Both the position numbers and the translations under genes were made by a program. The notes beneath the pieces were generated by a model, which was given only the letters and a program-made list of their open reading frames with translations, had not been told where the DNA came from and did no database searches. This document shows positions 1-10,839 of a stretch of 64,000 nt of DNA, piece after piece. The stretch comes from Erythrophleum ivorense. Its lineage: Eukaryota; Streptophyta; Magnoliopsida; Fabales; Fabaceae. The stretch is from positions 2,604,001 through 2,668,000 of the forward strand of contig JAIUCV010000102.1 of NCBI GenBank assembly GCA_026724425.1. The letters are read 5' to 3'. Positions within the stretch are counted from its first letter, which is position 1. Each line of letters starts with the position of its first letter.

Positions 1-1101
1 CAAAGCTATAATTCAAGCCAATCAACAACCACAATACTTGTAGTAGCCTGCATTGGTGCCACTGTTGCAAATCCTAACTAACAAGTAAAAGAGGTAGACT
101 TTGAAGAGGCAGTCTTGAAATAGAATGATGGGTACCTTTGAGAAATGATAACAAAAAGACTTCTAGTAGTAGAGATACAGTCCCCGAGAACAAGATAAAA
201 ACCTGCAGCAGGAATACTATCTCATTAGCCTTTGTAAGCAAAAGAAAATAATGGAATTCGAAAATACTTGAAGGAATCATCATCACCAGTCACCAGTTTG
301 CCAAGCAGAACAAGAAACATAAAAGGCATGGAAATAAATAGATACGAAAAAGCGAGCAGTCTCACATACCGAGTACTTGTTTGAGCCAATTTGTCTCTCA
401 AAAACCCGGAAGTAGTATAGCAAGTACAATCCGAACATCAATTCTGGTGTGGAGGAGAAGGCAAAAGTCGACATGATTAACTTCCATATCCGGAACTTCT
501 CAAAGATATCCTGCAATGAGTTTGTAAAATGATTATAAACACATTGAGAGTTTTGCGAGCAACTAGAAATAACTTTGAATCCGAAAACAGGAAGGCCATA
601 ATCAAATATCTTTCAGGTGTCAGGTCACTGGCATACACAAACAGATAATCAGATGCAAGCAATCGAAAAACTTAAGACTTGACGGTCGAACGTATCGAGC
701 TTAAACTTGCTTAAGCAAGTCATTTATTCAGCTCCACATATCGGACTAAAATCCAACACATTTGACCGAGAATCGGATCCTAGTTCACCCAATAAATCCA
801 TGAAAAGGCCAAAATCTGAAAAAAGCTGAGTAAGATATTCACAACACAGCACACCAAATGCAAATACCTGGTAAGACAAACCGAGCTTAGAAGAACGGCC
901 CCGGATCCCGAAGAAGACAGTGAAAAGGGCGCTCGTGATGACGAAGGCTTTCGTTACCGGAGCATTATCTGCAGCGTCAACGAAATTCAACACTCAGAAA
1001 TCGAAATAAAATTAGGAAACAGCTTCCCAGAGAAGAAACTGATCAAAAGATGGAGGAAGCTGGTTCCGATACGTACGGAAACCGGAGGGACCGCCGTTCA
1101 T
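1..1101 (-). CDS. UBAC2A: UBAC2-like rhomboid/UBA protein, 5' part only
   Basis: Partial gene whose 3' end lies off the left edge. Four coding exons can be read on the minus strand: 1077-1101, 868-968, 370-510 and 136-202, all with GT-AG junctions. They give MNGGPSGFHNAPVTKAF, then a rhomboid-like segment with FEKFRIWKLIMSTFAFS and YYFRVFERQIGSNKYS, then the hydrophobic FILFSGTVSLLLEVFLLS. This matches the N-terminal multi-pass region of UBAC2-type proteins (AT3G56740 in A. thaliana, from memory). These are ER-membrane derlin/rhomboid pseudoprotease relatives with a C-terminal UBA domain that is outside this window. The rhomboid catalytic residues cannot be judged here. The start codon at 1101 is the first ATG and opens the conserved N-terminus. 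The family assignment is firm; the paralogue name is from memory. Confidence 0.85.
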
Positions 1102-1644
1102 CTTCGTCGGGTGAAGAGAAGGCGACGAAGCAACAATCGGTGAGCAAATCAAGCTGGATTCCGAGATCGAGTTAACAACCGTTTGATCTTCTCTCTGACA
1201 AGGATGTTTTGCAGAAATTTCAATTCAACAATACTTCGAATTCAAACATCAATTCAGAAATTAAATCATTATTTCTTTTCCTTATTGACTTATTGTTGGG
1301 TGGAATTAAATCATTATTTCAATTTCGCTTTTTAGTTGGCAAAATAAATAACTCAAATAATGACAAATAAATGATTAAATCCTACAGAAAAAAAAAAAAA
1401 CAATAATTTTGATCGAAAGAGAATCGTCCAGAAGTTGACACAATTGTAGTGCGAAAAATAATAATTTAATTATTCTAACTATTGTTTATTTAAAAACCTT
1501 TAATGTAAATTTGTAATGCGAAAAAATGTTCAAATTTTGTGCCCTGGAAAGAAAATATTATTTTTTGTAAGATGATTCTACTTCTGTATTCAGCGTTTAA
1601 TTAAGTTAAAAAAAAAAAAAGAGAGAGAAAGGAAGAGAAATCTA
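1102..1644. other. Shared upstream region between UBAC2-like and OEP9-like genes
   Basis: A 543-bp interval between two divergent start codons, so both promoters must lie here. The first about 150 bases contain likely 5' UTR of the minus-strand gene. The rest is AT-rich, with A-runs and a GAGAGA purine tract directly before the plus-strand ATG. No other gene is seen. Confidence 0.5.
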
Positions 1645-1887
1645 ATGGGGGCGGTAACAAGCGCGGTGATAGCAATAGCCGGAATAATCTTGGGATGGAT
1701 AACGATAGAGATGGCTTGTAAGCCTTGCCTTGAGGCAGGCCGTGAAGCCATGGACAGATCTCTCAACCCCGATTACGATCCCGACGACCAAGACGTGGAC
1801 GCATCCTCCGGTGTTGTCGCTCCTCTCCTCTCCAATCGTCCACCGGAGATCCCCGATGCTTCCACCGGGATCATCAAGTCAGTCTGA
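1645..1887 (+). CDS. Small chloroplast outer-envelope protein of the OEP7/OEP9 type
   Basis: An 80-codon single-exon ORF starting MGAVTSAVIAIAGIILGW. Residues 5-20 form one hydrophobic segment, followed by the positively charged stretch and conserved block IEMACKPCLEAGREAMDRS and NPDYDPDD. This is the layout of signal-anchored outer-envelope proteins (OEP7 and OEP9.1/9.2), which insert by one N-terminal membrane helix with the C-terminus in the cytosol. The KPCLEAGREA core and DPDD motif resemble OEP9 proteins most closely; in A. thaliana I recall these on chromosome 1. This copy may therefore be a dispersed duplicate or retrocopy. No intron is present, and a poly-purine leader precedes the ATG. 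Which paralogue it is remains unsettled. Confidence 0.7.
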   Translation: MGAVTSAVIAIAGIILGWITIEMACKPCLEAGREAMDRSLNPDYDPDDQDVDASSGVVAPLLSNRPPEIPDASTGIIKSV

Positions 1888-2218
1888 TAATTTATTATTT
1901 GTCTGTCTCACTGTCTGTATGTACCTGAATTGTGTAAACATATCTCATCAACGTCAATAATAGACCATCTCGTTTGTCAAGTTGAGTTGATTTGTGCTTT
2001 CTTTTAAAATTCAAAAATCGATCTTGGGCTCCACTCTCCCATTCAATTCGTTCCAACAATCCGTCATCCATTTCTGCGATAAGATGATCAAATTGTTGCT
2101 ACACTCGTGGAATCCAATGGAAGATTGCGCAGCTCCGGGCTGTTTGTTTTCTGCAGCCTCGGGACTATGATTCCGTCTATATGATTCCAAAACTCTACCA
2201 GCTCATCTTGTTTGGTAT

Positions 2219-2258
<40 letters not shown>

Positions 2259-2656
2259 TTGGGAAGTAAAGCACAATCCTGAAAACATTTGACATTTATG
2301 TTTTGAATATCTTCTATATTATCGCGTCTAAAGTTAAAGAGAGATTTCACCAAACCACGATTCATATAAGTCTGACGTGACAATGCTTCGACTCAACTAA
2401 AAGCTAACTTGATGCTCTGAAACTTGGAATGTTTAGCATGAACAACCAAAGAACAAAGAGAAACTCTCTACATAGCTCGGAATCAACATCAAAATCAAAA
2501 TGATCTCAAAACATAGTTTACTAAACTTAATTTTTACACACATTAAGGGCTTTTGAACGAGTATTTGTTTTAGTACTAGAGTACAAAAAGGAGATGCCAC
2601 AAGAGTCCTTAGATAGACAAGGAGACCAGAGTACGAGAACAATTTACCAAAGAGGT
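1888..2656. other. Convergent 3' regions with a TA microsatellite
   Basis: Contains the 3' flank of the OEP9-like gene and the 3' UTR of the minus-strand RSRC2-like gene. The only structured element is a (CA)n(TA)n microsatellite at about 2220-2255. No further gene is seen. Confidence 0.5.
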
Positions 2657-4593
2657 TCAAAGACCTAACCCTACCGTGCGTCCATCTCTCCTTCTTAATC
2701 CCGCTGTGTACTGCTTCTCTAGATCCTTCTGCAACTCCTTCTGCTTCTCCACTAAGACTTCGCTCGGGTTCTGCTCTTGGTTCACCACACTCCCTTTCAC
2801 ACCCTACAATGATGCACCAACGCAACCTCAGACTCTGAAAACGTGTTAGTATTGCTTTATACACACCAGCCAATTCTATGCAATTTTTTTTTGAAAATGA
2901 GACTCTTCAAATTTCTGAAATCATGCCCTACACTATAATGATCAGTAGTCATGTCGTAAACAATCAGTGCAAGTGAAACGTCAGGATGAGATTTACCATA
3001 AGCTTGTTGAACTTTTCTTGTCGTTCACGGTCACCAATTAGTGCACTATCCCAACGATGAGCAGGCTGGTTCCAAGGAAAGAAAAGAAACGAACAAAGGG
3101 TTTATCTCACTATATGTAGATTAACATATCCAAGGGTCATTAGGATACCTCTTCTGTAGCCGTGCTTTTCTTCTTTCCCCACAACAACTTCTTCTTTTGA
3201 TCTGTGGTCAGGTAACCCGTCCCAACAAGGTTTCTGTTCACTGAATTCACCAAGAGAAAACAGTTTTAGCTAAGAGGTATGAGTAGACAATGTGAAAGCA
3301 ATTTACTAGAAAGAATATCTTCAAGTCCAATCAAAGACGATTCAATAAGGCAAAGATCATATGTTTATGAAAACATTTCAGGAATGAGGTCAAATGGATG
3401 AAGAGCAAAAAGCAGAAGATTTAGAGTAAATCATACAACAGCATTACCTAATTCGGCAGCCTGCATAGCTGCAACTTTTGCTGCATCGACGTCACCAGAA
3501 ACTTCTGCTTCTTTTGAATGGGATTGCAGTGTCAAACCCTGATTCCCAGCACCGAGGGCTGGCTTTAAGCTCGATGTCTGTTTCTCTTCTGCTGCAGCAC
3601 TATAGCTTAGAGCATGGAGCTATAGCACACAGAACGAAAGTAGTTGAAAACAATAGCAACGAAAGACTTACCATGGGTAAACTTCCCTGAACTGAACCCC
3701 TTGAGTTTCTTAGAATGAGTGTCTCGATTCTCAGCTGCAAGACCTTTTCCATCAGAACGGTCTCTTGGAGATTTGACATGAACATCCTTCTCCTTCATAT
3801 TCTCAGGGTCCTCATGTTCCTTTCTTTCATCACGGGAATGTCGCTCACCAAAACCCCAGCGGGAACCTCTTTTCTCGTCTTGATAATCTCTGCCCGGCGC
3901 ATAATCCTTTTCTTTATCCTCCACTCTCGAGTCTGCATGTCTCCTATCACGGGAATGTCTGTCTAAATCATTTCTTGACCTGCTATGTTCACTCTCTACT
4001 CTCCTATCACGGCCACCCTTTGAATCGCGGCTAGAGCGAGGTGCTTCCCTCTCATGTCTGTTGTACTCATCACGCTTAGATCCGTAGTTATCATCTCTAG
4101 AGTACCTATTATCATGTCTATGTGAATCACCACCGCCTCTACCATAGCGACTGCGATCAGAATCCCGCCTATCGTCTTTCCTTGCATGAACCGGTTCAGA
4201 AACTTTCCTAATATCTCCCCTAGAATGCTTTGGATTAGGGCTCTGATTACGTTCAGGACTTCCTATCAAAACAAGAACAAAACAGTTCTAGACTCAGCTA
4301 TGGCTAAGCCTGAATAAGAAATCGAAACGCCACACTACTCCATAAATTGAATCCCTACCCAAGCGCCACTAAGTTGCACAGTAGATGATCAATCAGATAC
4401 GCTAATGTAAAAGTATATAAGAAGCTGTATATGGAGTTTCGGGATGCGAAAACTAACCATCGGACGAAGATGACCCAACGTCAGCTGAAGCTCGACGGCG
4501 ATACTTTCTGCTAGACCCGTCGTTGGAAGGCTTTCGAAAAGCGGCCGAGGTATCACCACCATCATGCGGCGGTGAGTTTAGTTCGGTGTCCAT
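2657..4593 (-). CDS. RS-rich pre-mRNA splicing protein, RSRC2-like with SMAP C-terminal domain
   Basis: Six coding exons on the minus strand (4458-4593, 3672-4262, 3448-3591, 3149-3240, 2997-3065, 2657-2803) total 393 codons, in phase throughout. Residues about 45-245 are an RS/RD-rich low-complexity region of R-S, R-D, S-R and R-H dipeptides, typical of nuclear speckle splicing factors. The C-terminus carries HRWDSALIGDRERQEKFNKL and ends in GRTVGLGL, which matches the small acidic protein (SMAP) domain of human RSRC2. A 5' UTR intron acceptor lies just upstream of the ATG, so the start at 4593 (MDTELNSPP) is chosen over the in-frame ATG at 4647, which would sit in that intron. It corresponds to AT3G56720. 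Role in splicing is inferred from composition and family. Confidence 0.85.
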
Positions 4594-4873
4594 GGTGCTT
4601 AACACCTGCAAACAAAATGATTCGATTCCAGAAATCAACGCAAGCAAATAAATATTCTAATCGTATCAAGTGGGAAAGATAGATGACTGAACCCAGAATC
4701 GAAATTCGAAAATGATGTTCGCTCACCGTCGCGAAGTTGATCGAGAGATCAAATCGAAAAACGAGGTCTATCAAGGATACTGAATAATCTGACAGTCTTC
4801 AATTCAACAGTGTAATTCTCTATATCTCTACAAAAGAACCCTCTCCATTTCTCAGGGAAAAAAGAAAATAAAG

Positions 4874-4970
4874 TTAGGGTTCGATCAAGATATTTTTCTC
4901 GGTGCGATTCTTAATTTCTTACCAATCCAATCTGATGAGGCGATGAGGCTCAATGGGCCAATAAAGCCCA
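4874..4970. promoter_or_regulatory. Telo-box plus site II elements upstream of the RSRC2-like gene
   Basis: On the minus strand, AACCCTAA (4874-4881) lies close to TGGGCT (4965-4970); on the plus strand there is TGGGCC (4954-4959). Telo-box and site II pairs are a known promoter arrangement of plant genes for translation and RNA processing. They sit about 280-380 bp before the ATG of a splicing gene. Direct sequence observation; function inferred. Confidence 0.55.
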
Positions 4971-5525
4971 TTTAGCTTTGCGTTTTGTGGGATGGGCTGA
5001 CTTCTCGAGACGAACGTATTTTATCTCTAGGAAACAAAAAACTATTTGTTGAAACTTCAAAGGATATATATAATACGTCATAACATAGTTCTTGTTATTT
5101 CAAAAAAAAAAAAAACTTGTTATCTAATTTTTTTAAAAAATTGTTAATAATTTTCATAAAGAAAAATGTCAAGAAAGGGAGTTGAATATTTTCAAATTTG
5201 AATGTTAAAATCCTTTAAGTTATGTATCATTTGTTTTCATCATATTCATCGAAAAAGTAATAAAATTAGTCAGTTTTAGGAAACTCTATACGTACGTAGG
5301 CTTTTAATACGCTACATGCTTGCATTGACTCAGCATAATAATAAGTCCTGCAAGGGGATGAGTTGTGTCATCTACTCACAAACATTAATCTTGTCCATCT
5401 ATTATTGGCAATTTTTCCAATGTCATTGGCTCACCGCCAAAGAAATATTACCTAGCAAATATTGTTGGACCATTTTATTGTACGAATTTTTTTGGAGGAG
5501 TTATGCGAATTTTCTTACAAAAAGA

Positions 5526-5534
5526 AAATCGCTA

Positions 5535-5574
<40 letters not shown>

Positions 5575-5777
5575 CTAACCGAATTTTCTAACTGTGGATG
5601 ATCCTAAAGGTTTTCTAGGCCCAAGTACTAATCCCACGAAGGCCCACGACAGTCCACGTATTCTTACCATTTAAGGCAGTCCGGGTGGTCAAGGGGACTC
5701 GAACCCAGGTAGCAGAAGTCACAGCTGTGACCCCTTTACCACTGGACCATGAGGCTTTGGTTAAATCGCTATATATA
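5526..5777 (-). mobile_element. tRNA-derived SINE with target-site duplication
   Basis: Read on the minus strand, the element starts near 5762 with a pol III A box (TGGTCCAGTGGTAAAGG) and B box (GGGTTCGAGTCCCC). It then has a non-tRNA body and ends in an A-tract that appears as the T-run at about 5559-5574. A 15-bp direct repeat AAATCGCTATATATA flanks it at 5526-5540 and 5763-5777, the mark of LINE-mediated insertion. The element itself is about 220 bp. It has no CCA end and no cloverleaf beyond the boxes, so it is not a tRNA gene. It resembles Brassicaceae SINE families; the exact family was not determined. Confidence 0.88.
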
Positions 5778-6393
5778 CATAAAAGATTCGCAAGACCTAT
5801 ACAAAATATGCAAGATATATGGACGCACACCTTCATATAAGCAACTAGCGCTATGTTCTTTTATTTTGCTTCATCGTCATTGACCTCGATGATTAATGAT
5901 CAACGACCAAATACTATTCGTTTTGCAGTAGCTAACAGAACACCATGTTATTATTTCGTAGTCGTAAGTTCAATGACAGAGTTTAACGATTAATAACAAA
6001 ATAATAATAGTAAACACTAAGTTTTAATTTCAAATCACAAATTAGTCTTTGAAACATAGCTAGCGAATAAGAAATACGAGACAAACAAATTTTTATCTCC
6101 AAAACTTTCTAATATCATATGGTCCTTTTGTGCTATGTTTTTCTTTTCTGTTTTGTTTCACATTCGTAATTTCGCAGAAACGTATGCACGTAGCCGTAGT
6201 TTTCAACATCTCTAGTTTTTCTATTCGTCATAATTAATTATCACGTATGATCTTGATTCTTGATAAGATATTCGTCATAGTACGATGTTGAATCGTTGAT
6301 TTTTAAAAATTCAACGTTGTTCTACCAGTTTCTGCAAGTTTCTAGAAACTCGTCTACGTCGAATGTGGACATACTTCACATTTTTAAACCTTT

Positions 6394-6443
6394 AATATAA
6401 TCAAACTTTTTTTTTTTTTTTGAAAAACAATATAATCAAACTT
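6394..6443 (-). mobile_element. Ultra-short poly(A) retro-insertion footprint
   Basis: The 15-bp repeat AATATAATCAAACTT occurs at 6394-6408 and again at 6429-6443. The 20 bases between them read, on the minus strand, GTTTTTC followed by a run of A. This looks like an extremely 5'-truncated retrotransposition product with its target-site duplication. Confidence 0.6.
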
Positions 6444-8212
6444 ACACGGTTACACCTTGAGGAAAATAAACGAAAATAAACAACACCATTTTTTCCCACA
6501 AGGAAACAAAAGTCGTTTGGAACCGTTTACTTGGAAGTCAACACACGTGCTCACTGTCCTCCCAGATTCCACCACGTAGAAATATTTATTTATTGCAACT
6601 TTTATTCACCAAATATTTCTTACAACAAAATTTACATACTCTTTCTGTTTCATTTTATTTATTGTTCTTGATTTTTCATATATATTAATAAAATATATTA
6701 TAAGTTTTCTTATACTTTTAAAAATTAAGTTAGTTTTTAGTATTTTTTATTAGACTAAAGTTAAATTAAAAATTTAATACTAAAAATTACATTAAAAAAT
6801 TAAAACGATAATTAAAACGAAACAAAATAAAAAATTAAGTCTATAACGAAAACTAAAAAAATAGAGAAAATATAAAATACCAAAAAGTATTATTTACAAA
6901 TAATGCATCTAACCTTTTAAATTAAGTAAAAAAAAAAACCACATTTTAAGATTAAGGTCCAATACATATGAATTGATTAATTATCATAAAGAGAATATTG
7001 GTCCAATCTATTAAGATATACTTCTAAGCTGAAATAATTCTAGAAATTTTGGAAACAAAAACTATTTAAATTTTAGAATATGAAAAATGTAAAGTTGAAT
7101 TCTGTAAAGTATGGTGGGAAGATATGTTTGTGATACTCTTACAACTTTATTGGACAACGAAATAAGTGGCAATTAAGAAATTGTCAGGAGAAATGGAAAG
7201 AGGGCGGGTCCTACGTTCACGTGACTTGACTTTCTTGGAAGATCCATAAAAGATGCTTATCTCTTGAAACCGACTAACCTTATGATTATATTTTTTTATT
7301 TTATTTTTCTAATCATTAATCAAATATTTGACTTTTTGATCTCTGTGTTTTCATTCTTCTTTATCATCTAGATAGAAATCCACCGTAAATCATACGTTAA
7401 TCAAGTCTTAATCACTCATTTATGGAGAAAAAGGACCCCACACTGATTAAAGACTTGTTTTAATTTGGACAGATTTACACAGAGTGACAGTGAAACTATA
7501 CACTGCTGCTACTTGCTTTCTTCCCACTTGCACACGTGGACCCCTCACATCCCCTTCGTTTTCTTAATTCTTCTTACCGTAATTACACAAACTACATTGA
7601 TAACTATGGGTTCTACTTTTTTTTTAATACGTTAAAATAATTTGTTATTCTCTTAATCTTGTAATAATAAAATACACAAAATTGAACACTGTTTCTTCCC
7701 AAAATCTTATCAATAAGTTTTTGTAAAAATAGAAATACACACATTCTAGATAAAATAAAAATATTCATTTTATGTTAAAAGTTTGCAAATAGATACTTGG
7801 AAAAACGGATATTTTTAAAAAAAAATGTAACGTATTCTGTAAACATGTAAAGTCGAATACAAACACTTGTTTCTGTTACATGAAATAACACTTGTGTCTG
7901 TTACATGAAATGTAAGAGAATTAGCAATTATTTATGTTCTATTCAAATTTTACAATGATAACATCTTACATGAAGACAAAACGGATAAAATAGCTTTAGA
8001 TGTCATTCAAACAGCAAATTAAAAGTTACCTCAACTGTTTTATAATGAGTCATCTTATGTGGCAAAAACTTTCGCAAAATCTAAATAAAGTTCAATTCGT
8101 CCGACTTAAATCTAAACCCATTTTGTCCCCTTCATTTTAAAGTTCGGTTCGACCAATTTAGAGAAATCTTTTTTTTTTAGAAATCTTTTCAAACGCTGAG
8201 CTTTACATCTAA

Positions 8213-8254
8213 AACAATAATGGTTTTTTTTTTCTTCCCTAACAATAATGGTTT
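8213..8254 (-). mobile_element. Ultra-short poly(A) retro-insertion footprint
   Basis: The 14-bp repeat AACAATAATGGTTT flanks a 14-base insert (8227-8240) that reads AGGGAAG plus an A-run on the minus strand. It has the same structure as the footprint at 6394. Replication slippage is a weaker alternative. Confidence 0.5.
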
Positions 8255-8528
8255 GTAAGAACAGTTGATGATACTCATTGTATTGTAATTTATGGTCACG
8301 TGAAAAGTATATCGATTCAATTCAAACACCTAGCTAGACCCAACAACTAATCGTACTACGAAATCAATAATTTTTTAAAAGAAAAGTGTAACTTATTTGG
8401 AGAAAACTAATCGTGTCTCCTATTCTCGAATCTGTCTGAATAATGAAGAGCAAACGAATCTGTACAAGAAAATGAAAAAGGTTTCTCAAATCACAGATCT
8501 AGCAGTGCTATTTCCACGACTAGTTGCG

Positions 8529-8600
8529 TGACGTCATCTCAAAGGATATACGGTGACGTCATAGGCGGCGTCATATACTTGGATGAGCGGTATTCACGTG
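8529..8600. promoter_or_regulatory. Paired TGACGTCA (as-1/TGA-type) boxes and G-box upstream of SIB1
   Basis: Two perfect palindromes TGACGTCA lie at 8529-8536 and 8554-8561, 25 bp apart, followed by a half site GCGTCA at 8568-8573 and a G-box CACGTG at 8595-8600. TGACG motifs bind TGA-class bZIP factors that mediate salicylate and jasmonate responses. SIB1 is known as a salicylate- and jasmonate-responsive gene, and its ATG is about 350 bp downstream. A W-box core TTGAC at about 8769 adds a possible WRKY input. Regulation is inferred from motifs. Confidence 0.65.
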
Positions 8601-8953
8601 GAGGAGCTTCAACGATGGCTCCATGAGCAGCCGCCTCCTCCTGCTCTCGCCTTGATCACCACTCAACTAAACTTTCTTCTTTCACCACGCGAGTATTAAT
8701 GCGCGTGCTTTACACGGTTCACTGTCCATAAGTAGATATTTCGGATCATTCCACCTATCGGAGGGCACTTGACGTAAACGCGCCGTCATTCACTTCCTTT
8801 GTTTCCTTCACTCCGCAAATTCTCTTTCTTTCGTTTCTCCTTCCCATTAATTTCCACTCTCCTTCCATTTCCAAAAGGGTCAAGGAAAATTTTGTATATA
8901 TATTTGAAGCTAGAGAAACAAAAAAAGACACAAACTCATCTGAAGAAACAAAC

Positions 8954-9418
8954 ATGGAGTCATCATCATCACCGACGTTCCTTACCACCACAAGCTTAGA
9001 CAAGAGAAAACCATCTCCGGTCTCGAGAAACCCACCGAAGCAAAAGAGGAAGACGACGACTTCAACGAACAAACCCATCAAAGTCCGTTACATATCCAAC
9101 CCCATGAAAGTCAGTACTTGTGCTTCCAAGTTTAGAGAGCTCGTACAAGAACTCACCGGCCAAGACGCAGTCGATCTTCAACTGGAGCCCGAGTTTTCCC
9201 CATCCGCTGTCTCCGACCACAGCCCTTCTCCGCAGCCGGAGAATCTTGCGCCGCCACGTGTTCTTGATCAGGAGCCGTTCGATGATATAGTTGCTGACTA
9301 TTATGAGCCGTTAGATGGGGAGGAGATGTATTTGCCTCAAATGTCGGCAGGTTTTTCTGGGTTTTTTTCGAATGGGTTTTACAATGTGAATGACTTTGGA
9401 AGAATCGATTCTATGTAA
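8954..9418 (+). CDS. SIB1: Sigma factor-binding protein 1, VQ-motif protein
   Basis: Intronless 154-aa ORF. The VQ motif FRELVQELTG is at residues 60-69, preceded by a basic serine/threonine-rich segment (KRK at 31-33) and KVRYISNPMKVSTCASKF. The C-terminal half is acidic and ends DFGRIDSM. Family knowledge: SIB1 (AT3G56710) binds WRKY33 in the nucleus through the VQ motif and the sigma factor SIG1 in plastids, and promotes defence against necrotrophs. Length agrees with the family (about 150 aa). The ATG in context AAACATGGAG is the first in frame. Paired TGACGTCA boxes lie upstream. Confidence 0.9.
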   Translation: MESSSSPTFLTTTSLDKRKPSPVSRNPPKQKRKTTTSTNKPIKVRYISNPMKVSTCASKFRELVQELTGQDAVDLQLEPEFSPSAVSDHSPSPQPENLAPPRVLDQEPFDDIVADYYEPLDGEEMYLPQMSAGFSGFFSNGFYNVNDFGRIDSM

Positions 9419-10174
9419 AAATCTTCTTACAGAGTTTTAGGGTTTTCATCCAAGTACATATATATATTATATAGATGTATATATAATACTATTAAATCGA
9501 TACATAAATTTAGCAAAAAGTACATTGGTAACATGAATTGAAGTGGCCGTGAAACGAATCATATGAGTTGAAGTCATCTTGTGGAAAGTTTTGAATGGGT
9601 CTTTTGATATGTTTGTTTTGCCTTTTCATCAAAACTCCGGTATGTATGAACTAAGCATCTATAGTTTCTTTTATTTGATTAAGAAACATGTGATGATATC
9701 TATAGTTAAACTTACTACTCCATGTCAATGATCAAAAGAATATTAACCCTCCAATAATTTATAAATTCTAAAGAAACCGCAAAATCCGTAGACGAGTACA
9801 ACCTCACACTCTCACATTCATTGTGAATACACAGCTCCTCCACCAATCCTTGCTTCCCCGTACTTTTTTGCCCTTAAAGCATAGAGACACTAAGGGATTG
9901 ATTTGTTTAGCCTTAACCGTTTGAAAACGCTACGATTATAGTTAGACGTGTTTGAAACCAATGATAAGTTGATAACAAAAGTTGGTAGTTGGTACTGCTA
10001 AATTGTGAAACCCAACGCATCGTTTTTACTTCTCATGAAACTCCATCGGTATTGAGAAGAAAAATGACTCTTTTTTTGTTTTGAGACTCATTTTATCCGC
10101 CTTATAAAAAAAAAAAAGACTCATTTTATCCTTCTCGAAGGCATTCTGATTAGATTAGTCCCGAGACCTTCAAG
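9419..10174. other. SIB1 3' flank and intergenic DNA with a poly(A) footprint
   Basis: No gene is seen. The 15-bp repeat AGACTCATTTTATCC at 10084-10098 and 10117-10131 flanks GCCTTAT plus a run of A on the plus strand, a third ultra-short retro-insertion footprint. The U2 snRNA gene I recall between SIB1 and FAR6 in A. thaliana is not found here. Confidence 0.5.
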
Positions 10175-10400
10175 AAGAAAATCTCGGGATTGAATATGAA
10201 ACAGCAGACAAGATAAGCGAGGAGATTGATGTCATTGTCAGTTGTGCTGGTCGTACAACGTTTGACGACAGGTTTCCTCTGTATTTTTATTGCTTGCAAA
10301 TTATCAACATTTTAGTCATCTAAACTCCATCCGAACCAGAAAGTGAAGATATTGGATGTTACATTTCAAGATCCTGACCTGAATTATATTTTCTTTGCTT
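10175..10400 (+). pseudogene. Remnant of a FAR6-like gene (unit 0 of the array)
   Basis: Bases 10175-10278 match the end of exon 3 of the three FAR6-like units downstream. They encode GIEYETADKISEEIDVIVSCAGRTTFDD and reach the exon 3 donor. The sequence then passes into intron-3-like sequence and jumps at about 10320-10400 to sequence otherwise found downstream of the stop codons of the other units (compare 16080-16155 and 18710-18770). All remaining exons are absent, so this is a deletion remnant. Confidence 0.8.
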
Positions 10401-10839
10401 TTTTATAGTTTAGCAAGATTACTTTGACCTAAGAGGCTAAAAGGCAAAGTAACAAAACAAAGAGATTCGTCTGTCTCTCGAAGTATTTGCAAACATATCC
10501 CATCTAATATCCGGTTCTATCATATTCCTCATGGCCAACACTGAGGAGCATGTGAGACAGGCGATAATAGATCTGGATTTAGATCTGGTCACGTTCAAGA
10601 GCCAATATCTATTGTAAAAGTTGTATAATAATGTAAACGTTGTCAAGACAGAGGAATAAAAAATACAGATAATTCTTTTTTGTATTCATTTCTTTGTCTT
10701 CGTCTTTCCCCTACATTTTGTTTTGTCTGTTGTTTACAACAAGGCCAACGTGATACTTTTATAAATAAATTCTCACATAAAGACCCTCCAAATCAAAAGC
10801 TTCATTTCAAAAGAAAAATATATTGTTGTTTGACTAAAA
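10401..10839. other. Upstream region of FAR6-like unit 1
   Basis: No gene is seen. Unlike the closely matching upstream regions of units 2 and 3 (13435-13658 and 16255-16501), this stretch does not resemble them visibly. Unit 1 therefore has a different promoter context. Confidence 0.4.

Larger units (their letters stand above)
5778..8500. other. AT-rich intergenic DNA, no gene seen
   Basis: About 2.7 kb of very AT-rich sequence with no credible coding exon on either strand. It holds two short poly(A)-type insertions flanked by direct repeats (6394-6443 and 8213-8254, listed separately). It also contains simple A/T runs and isolated CACGTG or ACACGTGG motifs that may belong to the distal SIB1 promoter. 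Confidence 0.6.

Noticed and set aside
5690..5760. A tRNA gene on the minus strand
   Set aside because: A and B boxes are present, but no acceptor stem closes. The sequence continues into a SINE body with A-tail and target duplications.
8163..8189. Fourth poly(A) insertion footprint (repeat AGAAATCTTTT)
   Set aside because: Only T lies between the repeats, so a simple 17-bp tandem duplication explains it equally well.
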